Shown: one piece after another, positions 48,886 through 57,085 of the stretch
Layout of the letters: each line of letters opens with the position of its first letter
Numbering within the stretch: position 1 is the stretch's first letter
Assembly: GCA_963845425.1 (NCBI GenBank)
Contig: CAWJSC010000005.1
Location: 620,001-684,000 of the forward strand
Length of the DNA: 64,000 nucleotides
DNA from: DATDAH01 sp963845425
Lineage (GTDB): Bacteria > Actinomycetota > Acidimicrobiia > Acidimicrobiales > DATDAH01
Direction of reading: 5' to 3'
The notes under the pieces: model-generated
What the model was told of the DNA's origin: nothing
The model's database searches: none
Seen by the model: only the letters and a program-made list of their open reading frames with translations
Translations under genes and position numbers: made by a program

Positions 48886-51606
48886 TCAGCGGGTCCAGGG
48901 GGGCGCCGCCTCGGGGTCGAGGTCGTACTGCGCGATGGCCTTGGCCACGACGGAGGGCTCGATCGTGCCGTCAGCGGCCAGGCCACTGAGGACCGCCACC
49001 ACCACGTGGGCCATGTCCGTCTCGAAGAAGCGGCGCAGGGTCTCGCGGGTGTCGCTGCGGCCGAAGCCGTCGGTGCCCAGGGACAGCCACGGGCGGGGCG
49101 ACCAGCGGGACACCTGGTCGGGCACGGCCCGCATGAAGTCGGTGACGGCCACGACCGGTCCTGAGCCCTCGGCCAGGCGCTCGGTCACCAGCGGGGTGCG
49201 GGGGTCGTCGGTCGGGTGGAGGCGGTTCCACCGCTCGACGGCCATGGCCTCCTCCCGGAGGCGCTTGTAGGAGGTGGCCGACCAGAGGTCGACGCCCACG
49301 TCGTAGTGCTCGGCCAGCTCGGCCTGGGCTTCCCGGGCCGCCCCGTGAGCCGAACCGCTGAAGAGGACGGTGGCGGGGTGGGTGGCGGCCTCGGGGGCCG
49401 GGGCGAAGCGGTAGAGGCCGTCGAGGATGCCGGCGTCGACCCCCTCGGGCTTGACCGGCATGGCGTAGTTCTCGTTGTAGAGGGTCAGGTAGTAGAAGAC
49501 GTCCTCGCCTTGGGTGGCGTCGCCGTCGGGGTACATGCGGCGGATCCCGTCCTGCACGATCACGGCCAGCTCGTAGGCGAAGGCCGGGTCGTAGGCCTCG
49601 CAGGCGGGCACGGTGGAGGCCAGGACGAGGCTGTGGCCGTCCTGGTGCTGGAGGCCCTCGCCCAGCAGGGTCGTGCGGCCGGCCGTCGCCCCCATCAGGA
49701 AGCCCCGGGCCCGGGCGTCGGCCGCGGCCCAGATCAGGTCGCCCACCCGCTGGAACCCGAACATCGAGTAGAAGACGAAGAAGGGCAGCATCGGCGTGCC
49801 CCGGTTGGCGTACGAGGTCGCCGCCGCCGTCCAACTGGCCAGGCCGCCGGCCTCGGTGATGCCCTCCTCGAGGATCTGGCCGTCCTGGTCCTCGGTGTAG
49901 GACAGCAGCAGGGCGTGGTCGACGGGCTCGTAGAGCTGGCCGAAGGGGGCGTAGATCTCGAACTCCCGGAACAACGAGTCCATGCCGAAGGTCCGGGCCT
50001 CGTCGGGGACGATGGGCACGACGCGGGGCCCGAAGGACTCGTCTCGGGCCAGGTTCCGCAGGATGCGGGTGAAGACCATCGTGGTCGACGCCTCCTGGGT
50101 GCCGGAACCGGTGGCGAACTCGGCGAAGGCGGAGTCGGCCGGGGGCTTCACGGGCCGGCGGTCCCGGACCACCCGGCTGGGCACGGCGCCGTCCAGGGCC
50201 TGGCGGCGCTCCATCATGTAGCGGTACTCGACGGAGTCCTCGGCCGGCCGGAAGTACGGCGGGGCGTCGGCGTCGAGGGCGTGCTCGGGGATCTCCTCGT
50301 GCAGGTGCAGGCGGTCCCGGAGGGCCTTCAGCTCGTCGACGGTCATCTTCTTGATCTGGTGGGTGGCGTTGCGCCCCTCGAAGCCCGGGCCCAGCGTCCA
50401 ACCCTTGACCGTCTTGGCCAGGATCGCGGTGGGGGCCCCGGTCTGCTCGGTGGCGGCCTTGTAGGCCGCGTAGAGCTTCCGGTAGTCGTGGCCCCCCCGG
50501 GGCAGGCTGCGGATGTCGTCGTCGGAGAGGTGGGCGGCCAGGTCTCGCAGCCGGGGGTCGGGGCCGAAGAAGTGCTCCCGGGCGAAGGCCCCGTCCTCCA
50601 CCGCGTAGCGCTGGTAGGTGCCGTCGACGGTCTCGTTCATCTTGTTGACCAGCACGCCGTTGACGTCCCGGGCCAGCAGCTCGTCCCAGCGCCCGCCCCA
50701 GATGACCTTGATGACGTTCCAGCCCGCGCCCCGGAAGATGGCCTCCAGCTCCTGGATGATCTTGCCGTTGCCCCGCACCGGGCCGTCCAGGCGCTGGAGG
50801 TTGCAGTTCACGACCCAGGTCAGGTTGTCGAGGCCCTCCCGGGCCGCCAGCGAGATGCTGCCCAGGGTCTCGGGCTCGTCGGCCTCGCCGTCGCCCACGA
50901 AGCACCACACCCGCGACCCGCTGGTGTCGTCGATCTGGCGGTTGTGGAGGTAGCGCAGGAACCGGGCCTGGTAGATGGAGTTGATGGGCCCCAGGCCCAT
51001 CGAGACCGTGGGGTACTCCCAGAACTCCGGCATCAGGCGGGGGTGCGGGTAACTGGACAGGCCACCGCCCCCCACCTCCAGGCGGAAGCGGTCCAGCTGG
51101 TCCTCGGTCAGGCGGCCCTCGAGGTAGGCCCGGGCGTACACGCCGGGGGCGGCGTGGCCCTGGAAGTAGACGGCGTCGCCGGACTGGCCGTCGGCCTTGC
51201 CCCGGAAGAAGTGGTTGAAGCCGACCTCGTACTGCGCGGCGGAGGAGGCGAACGTCGAGAGGTGGCCGCCGATGCCCTCGGCGGTCTTGTTGGCCCGGAT
51301 GACCATGACCGCGGCGTTCCAGCGGATGAACGCCCGGATGCGGCGCTCGATGTCCTCGTCACCGGGGAACCAGGGCTCCTGTTCGGCCGGGATGGTGTTG
51401 ATGTACGGCGTGGACACCGAGGCCGGGGTGCCCACGCCGAGCTGGCGGGAGCGTTCGAGCACCTTGGACAGCAGGAAGCGGGCCCGGGCCTCGCCCTGGG
51501 CGTTGACGACCGCGTCCAGGGAGTCCAGCCACTCCTGGGTCTCCTGGGGGTCGGTGTCGGGCAGCTGGTGCACGAACCCGTCGATGAAGGTCACATCTGT
51601 CACCAT
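48886..51606 (-). CDS. aceE: Pyruvate dehydrogenase E1 component, homodimeric type
   Basis: The 906-residue protein matches AceE in length and pattern: QETQEWLDSLDAVV at the N-terminus, GIGGHLSTFASSAAQYEVGFNHF, VYFQGHAAPGVYARAYLEGR, then the thiamine diphosphate site VGDGEADEPET (about 240) with VVNCNLQRLDGPVRGNGKII. The transketolase-type middle and C-terminal domains follow. It decarboxylates pyruvate and acetylates the E2 lipoyl domain; E2 and E3 genes are not in the window. ATG 51606 overlaps the start codon of the divergent RNase H gene; GTG 51603 is an alternative. Confidence 0.96.
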   Translation of the reverse strand: MVTDVTFIDGFVHQLPDTDPQETQEWLDSLDAVVNAQGEARARFLLSKVLERSRQLGVGTPASVSTPYINTIPAEQEPWFPGDEDIERRIRAFIRWNAAVMVIRANKTAEGIGGHLSTFASSAAQYEVGFNHFFRGKADGQSGDAVYFQGHAAPGVYARAYLEGRLTEDQLDRFRLEVGGGGLSSYPHPRLMPEFWEYPTVSMGLGPINSIYQARFLRYLHNRQIDDTSGSRVWCFVGDGEADEPETLGSISLAAREGLDNLTWVVNCNLQRLDGPVRGNGKIIQELEAIFRGAGWNVIKVIWGGRWDELLARDVNGVLVNKMNETVDGTYQRYAVEDGAFAREHFFGPDPRLRDLAAHLSDDDIRSLPRGGHDYRKLYAAYKAATEQTGAPTAILAKTVKGWTLGPGFEGRNATHQIKKMTVDELKALRDRLHLHEEIPEHALDADAPPYFRPAEDSVEYRYMMERRQALDGAVPSRVVRDRRPVKPPADSAFAEFATGSGTQEASTTMVFTRILRNLARDESFGPRVVPIVPDEARTFGMDSLFREFEIYAPFGQLYEPVDHALLLSYTEDQDGQILEEGITEAGGLASWTAAATSYANRGTPMLPFFVFYSMFGFQRVGDLIWAAADARARGFLMGATAGRTTLLGEGLQHQDGHSLVLASTVPACEAYDPAFAYELAVIVQDGIRRMYPDGDATQGEDVFYYLTLYNENYAMPVKPEGVDAGILDGLYRFAPAPEAATHPATVLFSGSAHGAAREAQAELAEHYDVGVDLWSATSYKRLREEAMAVERWNRLHPTDDPRTPLVTERLAEGSGPVVAVTDFMRAVPDQVSRWSPRPWLSLGTDGFGRSDTRETLRRFFETDMAHVVVAVLSGLAADGTIEPSVVAKAIAQYDLDPEAAPPWTR

Positions 51607-52672
51607 GCCCCGGATGACGACGATCGTCTACACCGACGGGGCCTGTTCGGGGAACCCGGGGCCGGGCGGCTGGGCCTGGGTGGTCCCCGACGGCGCCTTC
51701 GCCAGCGGCGCGGACGCCCACACCACGAACCAGCGCATGGAGATCGAGGCGGCGACCGAGGCGCTGTACGCCATCGACGGGCCCGTCAACGTCGTCAGCG
51801 ACTCCACCTACGTCGTGCACTGCTTCACCAAGAAGTGGTATGTCGGCTGGAAGGCCAAGGGCTGGAAGAACGCCAAGAAGGAGGACGTGGCCAACCAGGA
51901 CCTGTGGCGGCCCCTCATCGACCACGTGCTCGAACGGGGCGACGTGACCTGGACGTGGGTGAAGGGCCACAGCGGCGACGAGTGGAACGACGTGGCCGAC
52001 CGCCTGGCGGTGGAGGCGGCGACGAGCCAACAAGGCCGGTCGGGGGACCGCCCGCCCGAGGTCCTGGGGGTGGCCGACGCGGTGGGGCTGGGGGCGTGGG
52101 CGCCGCCGGAGCCCGAACCGGTGACGAAGGCGTCGTCGGGCACCGGGGGGCCGACGAACCGGCCCGCCGGCCACCTGGTGGCGGTGTTCGGGCACCGGCC
52201 GCCGGAGCTGGGCGGCTACGAGGCCAACCTCCTGCAGGCCGCGGTGCAGCGGCGCCTGGGCGACATCCTGGACGCCCAACGCCAGTTGGACGACGACCTC
52301 GTCCTGCTCACCGGCCTGCAGCTCGGGGCCGAGCAGCTGGCGGCCGAGGCCGCGGTGGACCGGGGCGTGCCCTTCGTCGCCGTCCAGCCCTTCCCGGACC
52401 CGGACGGCAAGTGGCCCGCGGCCAGCCGGGCCGCCTACCGCCGCCTGCTCGACCACGCCCGGGAGGTCGTGCTGCTGCAGAAGAAGAGCGTGCGCAGTCC
52501 GGGCGATGTCCGGCGGGCCATGGGCCAGCGGGACGCCTGGCTGACCCGGGCCGCCGACGCCGCCATCGTCGTGTGGGACGGCAAAGACGCCCTCCTGGGC
52601 AAGGCCGTCCGGGCCCTCGAGCAGGAGATCGGTGACGAGGTCTGGATCATCGACCCCAACGAGCTGGGGTGA
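51605..52672 (+). CDS. rnhA: RNase HI fused to a SLOG (YpsA/DUF1273-like) domain
   Basis: ATG 51605 or ATG 51614 (MTTIVYTDG). Residues 1-140 are RNase HI: YTDGACSGNPGPGGW (first Asp), MEIEAATEAL (Glu), VSDSTYVV (Asp) and KGHSGDEWNDVADRLA (last Asp), so all four catalytic acids are present. A Pro/Gly/Ser linker follows. Residues about 185-355 have AVFGHRPPELGGYE, LLTGLQLGAEQLAAEAAVDRG, PFPDPDGKWPAASRAAYRRLL and VVWDGKDALLGKAVRALEQE, a Rossmann SLOG fold. The first domain cleaves RNA in RNA-DNA hybrids; the second may sense a nucleotide. Confidence 0.9.
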   Translation: MPRMTTIVYTDGACSGNPGPGGWAWVVPDGAFASGADAHTTNQRMEIEAATEALYAIDGPVNVVSDSTYVVHCFTKKWYVGWKAKGWKNAKKEDVANQDLWRPLIDHVLERGDVTWTWVKGHSGDEWNDVADRLAVEAATSQQGRSGDRPPEVLGVADAVGLGAWAPPEPEPVTKASSGTGGPTNRPAGHLVAVFGHRPPELGGYEANLLQAAVQRRLGDILDAQRQLDDDLVLLTGLQLGAEQLAAEAAVDRGVPFVAVQPFPDPDGKWPAASRAAYRRLLDHAREVVLLQKKSVRSPGDVRRAMGQRDAWLTRAADAAIVVWDGKDALLGKAVRALEQEIGDEVWIIDPNELG

Positions 52673-53239
52673 TCAGTGGAAGTGCAGCGCCCGCAGCGTG
52701 GCGTGGGCGGCGTTGATCTCCGCCATGCGGTTCCGGCCCAACTCCCGGGCGTCGGGGGAGAAGGCGAACAGCCGGTCGGGGTGGAACTGCTTGGCCAGGG
52801 TGCGGTGCGCCCGGGTGATCGCCTCCCAGTCGGCGCCGATGTCGACCTGGAGCACGAGGTGGGCCGAGTCGAGGTCGATGCCCCCGGGGACGGCGAGGTC
52901 GGCCTCGACGGTCTCCTCGGCCTCGCTGGTGTCGTCGGTCGCCTCGGCGGTCTCGGCGGTCTCGGCGGCCGGGGGCGACGGCCTCTCGTCGGCCGATGGT
53001 GGGGGCGGCTGCGGCCGCCTCCTGCTGAACATGGAGTCGGCGGTCCACTCGCGGGCGGCGGGCGGATCGGGGGGTCGGGGGGGCGCTTCGGCCGCGTGGC
53101 GGGGGCCCTGAGGCACCCCGGCGACCTTCTCGCGGGCGACCCACCACGCGTGCTCGTCCTCGCTGAGGTCGACGGCCTGGTCCTCGAGGTCATCGTCCCC
53201 GCGGCGGAACAGACGACCTCTCCTCCCAGCAGCGTTCAC
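52673..53239 (-). CDS. J-domain protein (DnaJ domain at the C-terminus)
   Basis: GTG 53239 is preferred because the longer frame to 53293 would run into the start of the divergent HyuA gene. The 188-residue product has a basic N-terminus (GRRGRLFRRGDDDLED), a Pro/Glu/Thr-rich disordered middle, and a C-terminal J-like domain with WEAITRAHRTLAKQFHPDRL including the HPD motif. It may recruit a DnaK-type chaperone; the client is unknown. Convergent with the RNase H gene without a gap. Confidence 0.8.
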   Translation of the reverse strand: MNAAGRRGRLFRRGDDDLEDQAVDLSEDEHAWWVAREKVAGVPQGPRHAAEAPPRPPDPPAAREWTADSMFSRRRPQPPPPSADERPSPPAAETAETAEATDDTSEAEETVEADLAVPGGIDLDSAHLVLQVDIGADWEAITRAHRTLAKQFHPDRLFAFSPDARELGRNRMAEINAAHATLRALHFH

Positions 53240-53281
53240 TGCTGTCTTTATCGGCCCCCGGGACCGGGCCTTGACGACGGG

Positions 53282-53287
53282 TACATT
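53282..53287 (+). promoter_or_regulatory. Leaderless -10 box (TACATT)
   Basis: TANNNT hexamer 8 nt upstream of ATG 53296. Confidence 0.55.
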
Positions 53288-53295
53288 CCGCACAG

Positions 53296-55110
53296 ATGCG
53301 GATCGGGTCGGACACCGGGGGCACGTTCACCGACCTGGTGACCGAGCGGGGCCGGGTGGTCAAGGTGCTGTCGACCCCCGAGGATCCCACCGAGGCCATT
53401 CGGGCGGGGATCCGCGCGTTGCGGTTGCGGCGGCTGGACGTCCTGGCCCACGGCACCACCGTGGCCACCAACGCCCTGCTGGAGGGCGACCTGGCCTCGA
53501 CCGCCCTGGTGACCACGACCGGCTTCGCCGACGTCATCGAGATCGCCCGCCAGGACCGGCCTCGACTCTATGACCAGGGGGCCGACCGGCCGGCCCCGCT
53601 CGTCGACCGGTCGCTGCGGTTGGAGGTGGACGAGCGCCTGGACGCCACGGGTCAGGAGCTGGAGGCGGTCGGGGAGGTGCCGGAGATCCCCGCGACCGCG
53701 ACGGCCGTGGCGGTGTGCCTCCTGCACGCCGACCTCGATCCCGCCCACGAGGCCGCGGTGGCCGCCGAGCTCCGGGCGCGGGGCCTCGACGTGTCGGCGT
53801 CCCACGAGGTCTCCCCCGAGTTCCGGGAGTACGAGCGCACGGTGACCACCGTGGTCAACGCCGGCCTGGGGCCGGTCTGCCGGCGCTACCTCGAGGCGCT
53901 GGCGCCGTTGGCCACCCGGGTCCTGGTGATGACCTCGGCGGGGGGACTGGCCCCGGTGGCCGCCGCCGCCCGGACCCCGGCCGGGTTGCTCCTGTCGGGC
54001 CCCGCGGGTGGGGTGCGGGCCGCCGCGGCCTATGCCGTCGCCGCCGGCTACCCCGACGCGGTGACCTTCGACATGGGCGGCACCAGCACCGACGTCGCCC
54101 TCGTGCTGGACGGGGAGCCCCAGCCGGCCGCCGAGCGGGAGGTGGCGGGGTACCCGATCCGGCTGGCCTCGGTCGACGTGCACACCATCGGGGCCGGCGG
54201 GGGTTCCATCGCCGCCCTGGACGCCGGCGGGGCGCTGACGGTGGGGCCGCGTTCGGCGGGGGCGGCCCCGGGGCCGGCCTGCTACGGGCTCGGTGGGCAG
54301 GAGCCGACCGTCACCGACGCCAACCTCGTCGCCGGTCGCATCCCGGCCGCGCTCGGCTTCGACGCCCTGGGCGAGCTGGACCGGGACGCGGCCGCGGCGG
54401 CCCTCGAGGGACTCGGCCTGGGGTCGGCGGAGACGGCGGCCGAAGGGGTGGTGGAGGTGGTGGACGCCCTGATGGAGCGGGCCGTGCGGCGGGTGTCGGT
54501 CGAGCGGGGCATCGACCCGACCGGCCTGGCCCTCGTCGCCTTCGGCGGGGCCGGGCCGCTGCACGCCTGTGGGCTGGCCGACCGTCTGGGCATGGCGGCG
54601 GTGGTCATCCCGCCCCGGGCCGGGGTGCTGTCCGCCGTCGGGCTCCTGGCCGCCCCCGTCCAGCACGACCGGGTGCGGACGTGGGCCACCCCGACCGACC
54701 ACGACGGCCTCGAGGCGGCGTTGGCCGCACTGCGCGAGGAGACGGTCGCCGCCCTGGTGGCCGATGCCGGCGGGACGGCCGGCGACGTCGAGGTGGTGGT
54801 GTCCGTCGACGCCCGCTACGAGGGTCAGAGCCACGAGCTGCGGGTGGCCGACGTGGCCGACTTCCCCGAGCGCCACCGGCGTCACAACGGCTATGACCGG
54901 GAGGATCACCCGGTGGAGGTCGTCGCCCTGCGGGCCAGCGCCCGGCGGCCCTCGACCCTCGACCCGACCCGGATGAAGGCCCGCCCGCGCCCGCCCTTGG
55001 CGGGCCCGGCCGTGGTGGTGGAGGACGACACGACCATCTGGGTCCCGGCGGGCTGGCGGGGCATGCCCGGCCCGGCGGGGACCCTGGTGCTGACCCGGGC
55101 CGAGCCGTGA
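53296..55110 (+). CDS. hyuA: Hydantoinase/oxoprolinase family protein, subunit A
   Basis: The 604-residue protein starts with MRIGSDTGGTFTD, the N-terminal phosphate-binding motif of the hydantoinase/oxoprolinase family. It continues with LAHGTTVATNALLEG, SGPAGGVRAAAAYA, TFDMGGTSTDVAL, TIGAGGGSIA and GPACYGLGGQEPTVTDANLV. It would carry out ATP-dependent hydrolysis of a cyclic amide (hydantoin, oxoproline or related) together with HyuB. It is shorter than many HyuA proteins (about 690), mainly at the C-terminus. The HyuB start overlaps its stop (GTGA). Confidence 0.93.
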   Translation: MRIGSDTGGTFTDLVTERGRVVKVLSTPEDPTEAIRAGIRALRLRRLDVLAHGTTVATNALLEGDLASTALVTTTGFADVIEIARQDRPRLYDQGADRPAPLVDRSLRLEVDERLDATGQELEAVGEVPEIPATATAVAVCLLHADLDPAHEAAVAAELRARGLDVSASHEVSPEFREYERTVTTVVNAGLGPVCRRYLEALAPLATRVLVMTSAGGLAPVAAAARTPAGLLLSGPAGGVRAAAAYAVAAGYPDAVTFDMGGTSTDVALVLDGEPQPAAEREVAGYPIRLASVDVHTIGAGGGSIAALDAGGALTVGPRSAGAAPGPACYGLGGQEPTVTDANLVAGRIPAALGFDALGELDRDAAAAALEGLGLGSAETAAEGVVEVVDALMERAVRRVSVERGIDPTGLALVAFGGAGPLHACGLADRLGMAAVVIPPRAGVLSAVGLLAAPVQHDRVRTWATPTDHDGLEAALAALREETVAALVADAGGTAGDVEVVVSVDARYEGQSHELRVADVADFPERHRRHNGYDREDHPVEVVALRASARRPSTLDPTRMKARPRPPLAGPAVVVEDDTTIWVPAGWRGMPGPAGTLVLTRAEP

Positions 55111-56762
55111 GCGACGAGACCGGCTCGCCCGCCGAGGTCGAGGTCGGCGACGAGACCGACGACGAGGTCGACGTCGAGGCCGGCGACGAGATCGAGGACC
55201 CGACCGCGGGCCCGGCGCTCGATCCGGCCGCCCTGCAGGTCCTGGTCTCCCGGCTCACCGGCATCGCCGAGGAGATGGGCGCCGTGCTGCGCCGGGCGGC
55301 CTTCAGCCCCAACATCAAGGAACGGGCCGACTGCTCCGCCGCCCTGTTCGACGTCGACGGCGACCTCCTGGTGCAGGCCGAGCACATCCCGGTGCACCTC
55401 GGGTCGATGCCCGCGGCGGTGGCCGCCGCCATCGCGGCCTTCGGTGACGAGATCGAGCCCGGCGAGCAGATCGTCCTCAACGACCCCTTCGCCGGGGGGA
55501 CCCACCTCAACGACATCACCGTGGTGGCCCCGGTCCACGTCGACGGGGCGCGGATCGGGTGGGTGGCCAACCGGGCCCACCACGCCGACATCGGCGGGGC
55601 CACGCCGGGGTCGATCCCGCCCGATGCCACCGAGATCCAACAGGAGGGCCTGCGTCTGCCGCCCGTGCGGCTGAACGCCGACGTCCGGGAGGTCATCGTG
55701 GCCAGCTCGCGGACGCCGGAGGAGCGACGGGGGGACCTGGACGCCCAGTGGGGCGCCAACGTGGTCGGGATGACCCGCCTGGCGGGGGAGGTCGGCCAGC
55801 CCTTCGCCGAGGTGACCGCCTACGGCGAGCGCCGCATGCGGGCCGCCCTGGAGGCGCTCCCGGACGGCCGGTGGGACTTCGCCGACGTGCTCGACTCCAC
55901 CGGGCCGAGGCCCGAGCAGCACGCCGCGGCCAACATCTGTGTGTCGGTCGCCGTCGAGGGCGACGAGATCACCTTCGACTTCACGGGCACCGACGAGCAG
56001 CGGTCGGGCAACATGAACGCGGTCGAGGCGGTCACGCTCAGTGCGGTCTCGTTCGCGTTGCGATCGGCGGTCGTGCCCGACCTGGAAGGGGTCGGCGGAT
56101 CGATGCGCCCCGTCACCGTGATCGCCCCGGCGGGGACCCTGGTGGCGGCCCAGGCGCCGGTCGCGGTGGGCGCGGGCAACGTCGAGGTCAGCCAGCGCAT
56201 CGCCGACGTCTGCCTGGGGGCGCTCGCCCAGGTGGTCCCCGACCGGGTGGCGGCGGCGTCGCAGGGGACGATGAACAACGTGCTGCTCGGCGGCGACGGC
56301 TGGGTCTACTACGAGACCGTCGCCGGGGGTCAGGGGGCCCGGCCCGACGGTGACGGCATGAGCGGCGTGCACACGGGAATGACGAACACGCGAAACACGC
56401 CGACCGAGGCGCTGGAACGGGCCTACCCGATGCGGGTGCGGCGTTACCGGCTGCGGTCGGGGAGCGGCGGGGCGGGACTCCACCGCGGCGGCGAGGGCAT
56501 CGAGCGGGACGTGGAGGTGCTCGAGGACGTGACCCTCTCGCTGATCACCGAGCGCCGGTTGTTCCCGCCCTGGGGGCTCGCCGGCGGAGGCCCGGGCGCC
56601 GTGGGCGAGAACTGGCTCCTGCCCGGTGGGGACGAGAAGCAGGCGGAGCGCCTGGGCGACAAGTGCACGCTGCAGTTGAAGGCCGGCGACGTCCTCCGGA
56701 TGCGCACCCCCGGAGGCGGGGGCTGGGAGCGGGGGGTGACCGGGCGGTGCCGTGAGCCCTGA
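55107..56762 (+). CDS. hyuB: Hydantoinase/oxoprolinase family protein, subunit B
   Basis: GTG 55107 overlaps the HyuA stop. The 551-residue protein has an unusual acidic N-terminal extension (DETDDEVDVEAGDEIED) before the family core: AEEMGAVLRRAAFSPNIKER, LVQAEHIPVHLGSMPAA, LNDPFAGGTHLNDITVV, NRAHHADIGG-TPGSIPPDAT, DFTGTDEQRSGNMNAVEA and, at the end, GDVLRMRTPGGGGW. It forms the catalytic complex with HyuA. The C-terminal motif is repeated in a relic just downstream. Confidence 0.93.
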   Translation: MSDETGSPAEVEVGDETDDEVDVEAGDEIEDPTAGPALDPAALQVLVSRLTGIAEEMGAVLRRAAFSPNIKERADCSAALFDVDGDLLVQAEHIPVHLGSMPAAVAAAIAAFGDEIEPGEQIVLNDPFAGGTHLNDITVVAPVHVDGARIGWVANRAHHADIGGATPGSIPPDATEIQQEGLRLPPVRLNADVREVIVASSRTPEERRGDLDAQWGANVVGMTRLAGEVGQPFAEVTAYGERRMRAALEALPDGRWDFADVLDSTGPRPEQHAAANICVSVAVEGDEITFDFTGTDEQRSGNMNAVEAVTLSAVSFALRSAVVPDLEGVGGSMRPVTVIAPAGTLVAAQAPVAVGAGNVEVSQRIADVCLGALAQVVPDRVAAASQGTMNNVLLGGDGWVYYETVAGGQGARPDGDGMSGVHTGMTNTRNTPTEALERAYPMRVRRYRLRSGSGGAGLHRGGEGIERDVEVLEDVTLSLITERRLFPPWGLAGGGPGAVGENWLLPGGDEKQAERLGDKCTLQLKAGDVLRMRTPGGGGWERGVTGRCREP

Positions 56763-56851
56763 TCGGCGGATGGCCGCGGGGTAATCGACTGAGACGCTAG
56801 CGGATCGTCGGCGGGCGCGTCACGGCCGAGCTGCGTCGAGCGGAGGGGTGA

Positions 56852-56923
56852 GCGGCGGAGGGCGGCGACCTGCGCATGCGCACCCCCGGAGGCGGCGGCT
56901 GGGGTCCGTTCCGGGATCAATGA
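56852..56923 (+). pseudogene. 3' relic of a second hyuB gene
   Basis: A short frame encodes GGDLRMRTPGGGGWGPFRDQ and stops at TGA 56921. It repeats the C-terminal motif of the intact HyuB (GDVLRMRTPGGGGWERG) but has a different, more typical HyuB ending. It is the tail of another copy or of a recombined gene. The surrounding 56763-57030 shows no other gene. Confidence 0.65.
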
Positions 56924-57031
56924 ATGGTCTAAGAAGGGAGTAAGCGACCTGCCGGACCTGGACGTCTCGGCAGGGGATGTGATCGAGGATCTCGACGCCG
57001 GACGGGGTTCGGGATCGGTGGGATCCGACCG

Positions 57032-57077
57032 ACCTTAGGCGGTCAGACCATAAGGTTAGTAAAGGTCAAGGTAAGGT
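57032..57077 (+). promoter_or_regulatory. TAAGGT-rich operator/promoter region
   Basis: ACCTTA (57032-57037) and TAAGGT (57051-57056) form an inverted pair. AAGGT recurs at 57062 and 57068, and TAAGGT at 57072-57077 is also the -10 box 8 nt before ATG 57086. This suggests a repressor or activator site over the promoter of the now decayed ATP-binding gene. Confidence 0.45.
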
Positions 57078-57085
57078 CCGTTGAC

